DNA of 44,276 nucleotides, taken from the IMG/VR virus record IMGVR_UViG_3300022911_000001, positions 1 to 44,276 of that record, one strand, 5' to 3'. The DNA is from a virus. The translations under genes and the position numbers were made by a program. Position 1 is the first letter of the stretch. Each line of letters begins with the position of its first letter. The notes below the pieces were generated by a model. The model was given only the letters and a program-made list of their open reading frames with translations, was not told where the DNA came from and made no database searches. This document shows, piece after piece, positions 39,200 to 44,276 of the stretch.

Positions 39200-41721
39200 A
39201 CATGACAGAACTGCGTGACAAGTTCACGCTACAAGCACAGACTGCTGGTATGGTGGTAGAGTGTGCGATGGGAGGTATCACACTTGCCACACTCGCAGTG
39301 ATAGCTGAAGCTCCCGGACGTAACGAGGTCGCTCAAGGTGTGCCACTGATAGGTGGTGCGGGCAACATATTGTGGAAGGCCATACGCACATACTGTCCAG
39401 AGGTGAAACGCCATGAGTGTTACGTCACTAACGTAGTCAAGCGCCAAGTCACGTTTGACGTAAGCGATAGCGCAAACAGAAAGGCCGTTGGTAAGCATGA
39501 GTTGACAAGCTGGCAAGAGCTACTGTTGTGGGAGCTATCACTACTACCCAACCTCAAGCATGTACTATTGCTGGGCAACTACGCAGTCGAAGCGGTGCTA
39601 GGTAAGAGAGGCATAACCAATTGGCGCGGCAGTGTAATTGATTGCGAGATACTTGGCAAGCCTGTCACTGCGATATGCACATACAACCCTGCATACTGTG
39701 CACGTGATCCTATGGCGCACGTCATCTTCGACATGGACATAGGTGATAAACTCCGTCCTGTTATACTAGGCAACTACAAACCACATGCAGTCACCACACA
39801 CATCAACCCCACCTACGTACAAGCAGTTGACTATATTCGTATGTGTGAAGCCTCACGTAATCCTGTCGCCAGTGACATCGAAGTCATCAGTAATGAGACA
39901 GCTTGCGTCGGCCTTGCTCCTACAGCACACGAGGCCATGTGCATCGCATTCCGTAACGAGCAAGACAACGTATACAGTGTACAAGAGGAAAGCTCCATAC
40001 GCTACCATCTGCAACAGCTATACGCATCGCCTACTGCAAAGATGGTGTGGCAGAATGGAGGCTTCGACATGGCATGGCTGTGGTTTAAGGATCGCATACG
40101 TTGCAAGCCAGCATACAGCGACACGCTGCTTGGTCATCATGTGCTATATCCCACAATGCCGCACGACCTTGGCTTCATTGTCAAGCAGTACACAATGCAT
40201 CCGTACTATAAGAATGAGAAGGACGACTGGCGACATACAGGCGGTGTTGACAATTTCTGGATATACAACTGTAAAGACTGCGCTCTCACACTTGCAGCGA
40301 ATGCGCAGATCGTGAGTGAGCTACGCGACCAGAAGCTAGACAGGTTCTACTTTGAACACGTCATGCGACTGCAAGCGCATCTAGTGCTGATGACTGTAGG
40401 TGGTGTGCTCAATGACATGGAGCTACGTGAGCACATGCTAGATCAGAATGTAGAAGGTAACTTGTATGCTGACTTACAACGTAAGCTCGCTGCGTTCTAT
40501 GAAGCAGCACGCACAGCTACAGGTGATCCATTCTACACACCTAACCCTAACTCACCGAAGCAGATGGCAGAGTTGTACTTCAGTAAGTTGAAGCTAGTAG
40601 GTAGAGGCGTGAGTACTGACGCTACCAATCGCGAGTTGATGCGTAAGCACCCACGCACACCACCTGCTGCGCGAGCAGTCCTTGATGCTGTAGATGCGTA
40701 CATTGAAGACGACAAGTTCTACAGCGTGTATGCTTCAGCTCGCCCTGACGGGGATAGTAGGATGCGTTGCGACTACAGACAAACGGGGGTACGCAACGCG
40801 CCGGGTAGATTGAGTAGTGCGCAAACGTTGTGGGGCAGTGGCGGTAATCTGCAAAACATTCCCGACCGTGCGAAAGCGATGTTCATTGCTGATCCTGACT
40901 GCTGCTTTATATACATCGACGGCAGTCAAGCGGAGGCTCGCGTCGTCGGTTGGCGCTACAACATCGACACGTGGATTGCTCAGTTTGAGCGTGCGCGTAT
41001 CGACGGCTCCTACGACTGCCACCGCGCTCTTGCCGCTGACATGTTCGATGTACCGTACGACGAGGTTCCCACCTTCGACCGCTACCCATTGGACGACATC
41101 GCCGCTAAGCGCGACGGCATCGAGTACAACGCGGAGCTTGCTGGCAAGCCAACCATTCGCTTCGTTGCTAAAAGGTGTCGTCATGGTCTTAACTACCGTA
41201 TGATGCCTGACAGGCTTGCGCTTACAACTGGCTTATCACTAAGCACAGCAAGCGAGGCGTTTGTCAAGTACCATAAGCTAACTCCCGAACTCAAGAAAGG
41301 TTGGGAGCAAGACCTAAAAAGAGTACGCGAGGATCGTGCAATCTATAACGCATACGGCAGGCGCTACGTGCAACTCATACCAGCTACAGATGAAAGCACA
41401 GAGTCCATCGTCGCGTTCTACCCACAGTCAACTATCGGAGATCACATCTGCCGGGTAGTGTACAAGGCGCACGACGACCCCGCTTGGCCGAAGGGTAAAG
41501 CGCGTGTTGCACTTAACACACATGACGGACTGATCGGTATAGCGAGGCGTGATGTTGCTAAGCAGGCGCTCCGCATACTTGCTAAGCACGCAGAAGCACC
41601 CATCCTGATAGGAGGTAAGCAACTCATAATCCCTGCCGAATGCGGTATAAGTGTACCTGACGCCAATGGTGTCCATCGGTGGTCAACGATCAAGAAGATC
41701 AAGCGCGCAGAGATTATGTGA
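39196..41721 (+). CDS. polA-like: UDG-like domain / 3'-5' exonuclease / family A DNA polymerase fusion
   Basis: This protein has 841 residues. Residues ~25-195 form a UDG family 4/5-like domain: EAPGRNE at 38-44, GVPLIGGAGNIL at 48-59, and TYNPAYCARDP at 162-172. In most relatives the latter is a His-Pro motif; here Asn164 replaces His. The exonuclease acidic set is D227/E229, D291 (NGGFDMAW) and Y357...D361 (IYNCKDC). In the polymerase, motif A is D575-GSQAEAR. Motif B is R655-x3-K659-x3-H663-G-LN-Y667, with His at the position of E. coli F762 / T7 Y526. Motif C is H776-D777-G778. SPO1-type phage polymerases also carry N-terminal UDG-like domains. It replicates the genome. Confidence 0.9.
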   Translation: MNMTELRDKFTLQAQTAGMVVECAMGGITLATLAVIAEAPGRNEVAQGVPLIGGAGNILWKAIRTYCPEVKRHECYVTNVVKRQVTFDVSDSANRKAVGKHELTSWQELLLWELSLLPNLKHVLLLGNYAVEAVLGKRGITNWRGSVIDCEILGKPVTAICTYNPAYCARDPMAHVIFDMDIGDKLRPVILGNYKPHAVTTHINPTYVQAVDYIRMCEASRNPVASDIEVISNETACVGLAPTAHEAMCIAFRNEQDNVYSVQEESSIRYHLQQLYASPTAKMVWQNGGFDMAWLWFKDRIRCKPAYSDTLLGHHVLYPTMPHDLGFIVKQYTMHPYYKNEKDDWRHTGGVDNFWIYNCKDCALTLAANAQIVSELRDQKLDRFYFEHVMRLQAHLVLMTVGGVLNDMELREHMLDQNVEGNLYADLQRKLAAFYEAARTATGDPFYTPNPNSPKQMAELYFSKLKLVGRGVSTDATNRELMRKHPRTPPAARAVLDAVDAYIEDDKFYSVYASARPDGDSRMRCDYRQTGVRNAPGRLSSAQTLWGSGGNLQNIPDRAKAMFIADPDCCFIYIDGSQAEARVVGWRYNIDTWIAQFERARIDGSYDCHRALAADMFDVPYDEVPTFDRYPLDDIAAKRDGIEYNAELAGKPTIRFVAKRCRHGLNYRMMPDRLALTTGLSLSTASEAFVKYHKLTPELKKGWEQDLKRVREDRAIYNAYGRRYVQLIPATDESTESIVAFYPQSTIGDHICRVVYKAHDDPAWPKGKARVALNTHDGLIGIARRDVAKQALRILAKHAEAPILIGGKQLIIPAECGISVPDANGVHRWSTIKKIKRAEIM

Positions 41722-41734
41722 TATACAATGTATA
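41722..41734. promoter_or_regulatory. 13-bp palindrome TATACAATGTATA at the convergent junction
   Basis: Occupies 13 of the 14 bp between the polymerase stop (ends 41721) and the stop of the leftward block (41736). Confidence 0.85.
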
Positions 41735-41735
41735 G

Positions 41736-44276
41736 CTACGGGACCGGCTGCTGTTGTTCACCAACAGGAGCAGTAGCCGGTCTACCGCTATTCTCACGCA
41801 TGATCTTGTCAAGCGTAGACATGTTGATCTGTCTACCACGCAACAGTGGCTTCAGAGCTTGACCATACTTATCAGCTATCACCTGTTCAGCATACAGCGT
41901 TGCAAGCCTTTGCTGTTCTAGGTTAGCCTGCTGCAACTTCACGTACTTGTTCTTCTCTTGAGTGCGTTGTTCGAGTGGCATGTTATACTGCGCATCAATG
42001 CCGCGGACAGCCGCACGTATCTTTGCTTGCTGTGTTTTCAGCTTGCCTAGATCACCGCTCGGATACTGCCACGCTGCAATGTCGTTAGCAATCTGCGTAA
42101 GCACCGCACTGGTCATTCCCTTCTCAGGTATACCACCAGCCTGCACAGCAATCTGTCTACGCTCCATTGCAGCTTTGCCTAACTCATTACGCATACCTAC
42201 GATAGAGCTGATGTGCACGTTGTTCTGCGATGTCATCTGCCATGTAGGTGTCATCGCACTGTAGCGTTCTTTGTTCTGCCATATTAGCGGTATCTCTGGC
42301 ATCCTAGATACAGTGCGATCAAACACTTCACCAGTAGCACGGCGCAACCCTTCACCGTAGTTAGCACTCTCTCTAGGTGTTGGCAGTGGTGAAGGCCCTG
42401 TGCCTTTGTTGTAGTTGGCAGAGTGCAACATCACATCAGTAGCCATCGCTATGTGTGTACCCATAGCACCGAACAAAGCGGCCATCATCAACGATGTGCT
42501 ATTGCTTATCTCACCTAAGTTAGACACGCTCTCCGCATTAGGACCAGCACGAAACAGTGAGCCGCTATCACGTATCCAATTGCCGCCACGTGTTTCAGAT
42601 GTAGATGGATCAAGCCGCTTGCCACTCTGTGCAAGTAGTATCTGCGCTATAGGTGGCATAGCTGGTGTGAAGCTATCAATAAACACCTTGCCTATGTCAC
42701 TGCTCAGTGGCTTGATAGTAGCACTACTAGGAATAGCACCCATCATCTGGAAGAATGCAGCAGTGCCAGCAACCATGCCTGCGATGTCAGGAGGTATGCG
42801 TATCTTGTAGTACAAGTCCTCACTGAATGGCAGTGTCTTACCTTGGAAGTGTGCTAGCGCTAGCTTAGGTGCAGGCAAGTATGCGTAGCGATACCTGTCA
42901 TACTCAGGTGTCTGCTCCCACAGCATCTTGCGGCTCTCATCATTCCAGTGCGTCATAAAGTAGTATGACTGTGCTATAGCACCCATACCAATCATCATGC
43001 GCGGTAGTGTAGTAAGTGCGGTATCCCTGCCAAACATGTTTCGTATCAGGTGATATGCACCTAACTTAGTCTGCGTCATGTAAGGCACTATACGCTCTAC
43101 ATCTTGCATTATCTTACTGCCCGGTACGAGCGACATGTCACCGGCGATGTTGCGTGTCTCATCAAGTAGTCGCTCTATCCGCTCAGGCGGTATGTTGCCA
43201 CCGAATTGACGTGACAACATTGCGTGGTTCTGCGTGTAGTACTGCGTCTTGTCAGCCATATGGAAGCTGTCAAGTATGTCTGTATACAACTGCCACACAT
43301 GCCTCATAGGTGCAGGCACATGCTCCTTCATCGCGCTGAATGAGTTGCGTACAACTGGTATGTTGTCGATGCTATGCGTACCATGCCCAGCACCACCTCT
43401 ACGCACAGCTACAGCTTCAGCATTGTCAGCCCACAATGCAGCGCGTGATGCCGCAGCGATCACAGCGTTGTACGCACGTGGACCTAGCACAGTCTGCAAC
43501 GCCTGAAATGGTGCTACCTGTTGTGCAAGTGCTCGCGCTATAGGACGCGTCAGGTAGTGTGTCTGTAGTTGAATGAGGTTCCTAACTGCGTAGTACGGTA
43601 TACCAACTATCACTGCTGATATGTCAGGCACTACAGCGTTGATACCTCTAGCTACACGCTCTGGTAAGAACTGATGCAGTCTATGTGATATAGGTCCGAA
43701 GACACGATCATTCCTATGTGTCAGCATCGCAATCGCTGTATTGTAGTAAGCGTTGATAGGTGCGAATGCCCAGTTGCCCGGACCTGTTGTCCAGAACTTG
43801 TTGTTGTTAGTGACAACTGTGACAGCTTTCATCAAGCCACTAAGTTGCACAGGCTCCATACGTGCAGCACGTGCTACTTCCGCATCACCGAACTCCCATA
43901 CACGCGCGCGACCATTCTCCCATTCGATGCCAATGTTAGGGCTATCTTCTAGGTGTCTAAACTGCTGCGACTTTAGTTGTGCAGGTGTGAACCAGTAACG
44001 GCCCGGCCCACTTTGTACAGCACGTATACGCCCATTGGTAACTAGGTGCGTAGGGTTGCCAACAGCATCACGTGTTAGCAGTCTGAACAATTGATTGCGT
44101 GCTGTCGTGTGTGCAGCTTCACGCAGCGTCTTATCGGTGTATTGTTTCGATGCACTCAGCGGGTGCAGCGGTTGTGTGATGCGTGTCTCTGGTGCGTTAG
44201 GTGTAGTAGGTGGTTGTGGTATCTCTCTGTCGAACGAGCGTAGTGGACCTTCACGTAGTGCGCCCTTAGATGTACC
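41736..44276 (-). CDS. Giant internal virion protein, C-terminal part (continues from 1-1909)
   Basis: In-frame continuation of the 1440-residue protein that begins at 1909; the frame is open to the window end. Around 700-900 of the full protein it is basic and hydrophobic (VARGINAVVPDISAVIVGIPY). The C-terminal half includes TLPRMMIGMGAIAQSYYFMT, then YYKIRIPPDIAGMVAGTAAF, then VFIDSFTPAMPPIAQILLAQ. That order (a helical membrane-like stretch, an IPP/IP motif, then P..P domain) resembles the large polyvalent-protein C-terminal domain (LPD38-like) seen in phage internal/ejection proteins; I hold this loosely. It ends with a Gln-rich helical tail. Its stop (41736) is 14 bp from the polymerase stop. 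Confidence 0.82.
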   Translation of the reverse strand, partial: GTSKGALREGPLRSFDREIPQPPTTPNAPETRITQPLHPLSASKQYTDKTLREAAHTTARNQLFRLLTRDAVGNPTHLVTNGRIRAVQSGPGRYWFTPAQLKSQQFRHLEDSPNIGIEWENGRARVWEFGDAEVARAARMEPVQLSGLMKAVTVVTNNNKFWTTGPGNWAFAPINAYYNTAIAMLTHRNDRVFGPISHRLHQFLPERVARGINAVVPDISAVIVGIPYYAVRNLIQLQTHYLTRPIARALAQQVAPFQALQTVLGPRAYNAVIAAASRAALWADNAEAVAVRRGGAGHGTHSIDNIPVVRNSFSAMKEHVPAPMRHVWQLYTDILDSFHMADKTQYYTQNHAMLSRQFGGNIPPERIERLLDETRNIAGDMSLVPGSKIMQDVERIVPYMTQTKLGAYHLIRNMFGRDTALTTLPRMMIGMGAIAQSYYFMTHWNDESRKMLWEQTPEYDRYRYAYLPAPKLALAHFQGKTLPFSEDLYYKIRIPPDIAGMVAGTAAFFQMMGAIPSSATIKPLSSDIGKVFIDSFTPAMPPIAQILLAQSGKRLDPSTSETRGGNWIRDSGSLFRAGPNAESVSNLGEISNSTSLMMAALFGAMGTHIAMATDVMLHSANYNKGTGPSPLPTPRESANYGEGLRRATGEVFDRTVSRMPEIPLIWQNKERYSAMTPTWQMTSQNNVHISSIVGMRNELGKAAMERRQIAVQAGGIPEKGMTSAVLTQIANDIAAWQYPSGDLGKLKTQQAKIRAAVRGIDAQYNMPLEQRTQEKNKYVKLQQANLEQQRLATLYAEQVIADKYGQALKPLLRGRQINMSTLDKIMRENSGRPATAPVGEQQQPVP
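41740..41782. other. Imperfect hairpin at the convergence point
   Basis: GACCGGCT pairs with AGCCGGTC, and an inner CTGTTG with CAACAG, within the 3' end of the leftward gene and just past the polymerase stop. It lacks a clear U-tract in either direction. It may slow polymerases where the two blocks meet. Confidence 0.45.
44150..44276. repeat. Direct terminal repeat, right copy
   Basis: Identical to 1-127. It carries the internal virion gene in frame through the join. Confidence 0.93.

Noticed and set aside
1885-41734. CRISPR-like or tandem repeat explanation for the palindrome
   Set aside because: Copies are widely and irregularly dispersed, with no spacers of fixed length and no cas genes; the Cas4-like nuclease belongs to a phage recombination module.
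1-44276. tRNA genes
   Set aside because: No stretch showed a cloverleaf with a proper T-arm; isolated GGTTC-type words did not fold.
1-44276. Single-subunit RNA polymerase or integrase
   Set aside because: All large genes were assigned and none has the polymerase or recombinase motifs, so neither an autographivirus nor a temperate assignment is supported.

Overview
This window is one complete, circularly closed genome of a tailed double-stranded DNA phage with podovirus-type morphology genes. The first 127 bases are repeated exactly as the last 127 bases (1-127 = 44150-44276). One long leftward gene runs through the join in frame, so the molecule is 44,149 bp once the overlap is removed. No integrase, no recognisable prophage repressor module, no tRNA, no CRISPR array and no phage RNA polymerase are visible, so I read it as a lytic phage that depends on the host RNA polymerase. 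A lipoprotein with a lipobox, a virion-borne transglycosylase/M15 peptidase and sigma70-like promoters all point to a Gram-negative bacterial host. I cannot name the host or a close relative from sequence alone.

Layout. There are two divergent transcription blocks. The leftward block (minus strand) starts at 25.7 kb, runs down to base 1, crosses the join and ends at 41,736, about 28.1 kb in all. It encodes packaging and virion proteins: several small proteins, small terminase-like protein, large terminase, portal, scaffold, major capsid protein, two head proteins, two tail-tube/adaptor-like proteins, a large tail fibre, a glycine-rich adhesin, a small membrane/lipoprotein cassette (probable lysis), a GNAT acetyltransferase, and four large internal/ejection-type virion proteins. 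One of these carries both a transglycosylase domain and an M15 peptidase domain. The rightward block (plus strand, 25.9-41.7 kb) encodes early functions. It starts with a candidate 104-nt small RNA and a separately promoted early gene, followed by DUF932 and many small unknown proteins. An HNH endonuclease, a small HTH protein, a RecB/Cas4-like nuclease, a Sak4-like ATPase, an ssDNA-binding protein, a Dda/RecD-like helicase and a UDG-exonuclease-PolA fusion polymerase complete it. The two blocks converge with only 14 bp between their stop codons.

Control signals. Five rightward promoters share TTGCAT (or TTGCTT), a 16-nt spacer and a TATAAT-like box. Three strong intrinsic terminators lie in the rightward half. 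The most striking signal is a 13-bp palindrome, TATACNNNGTATA, present in at least 23 exact copies where chance predicts well under one. Copies lie in promoter regions, directly against Shine-Dalgarno sequences, against a terminator stem, exactly in the 14-bp gap between the convergent blocks, and inside genes on both halves. It looks like a genome-wide operator/stoperator-type site or an RNA hairpin control element, and it is the best candidate here for an undescribed system. The second most interesting item is the polymerase: its fused uracil-DNA-glycosylase domain has Asn where the family motif has His, and its O-helix has His at the position equivalent to E. coli Pol I F762.
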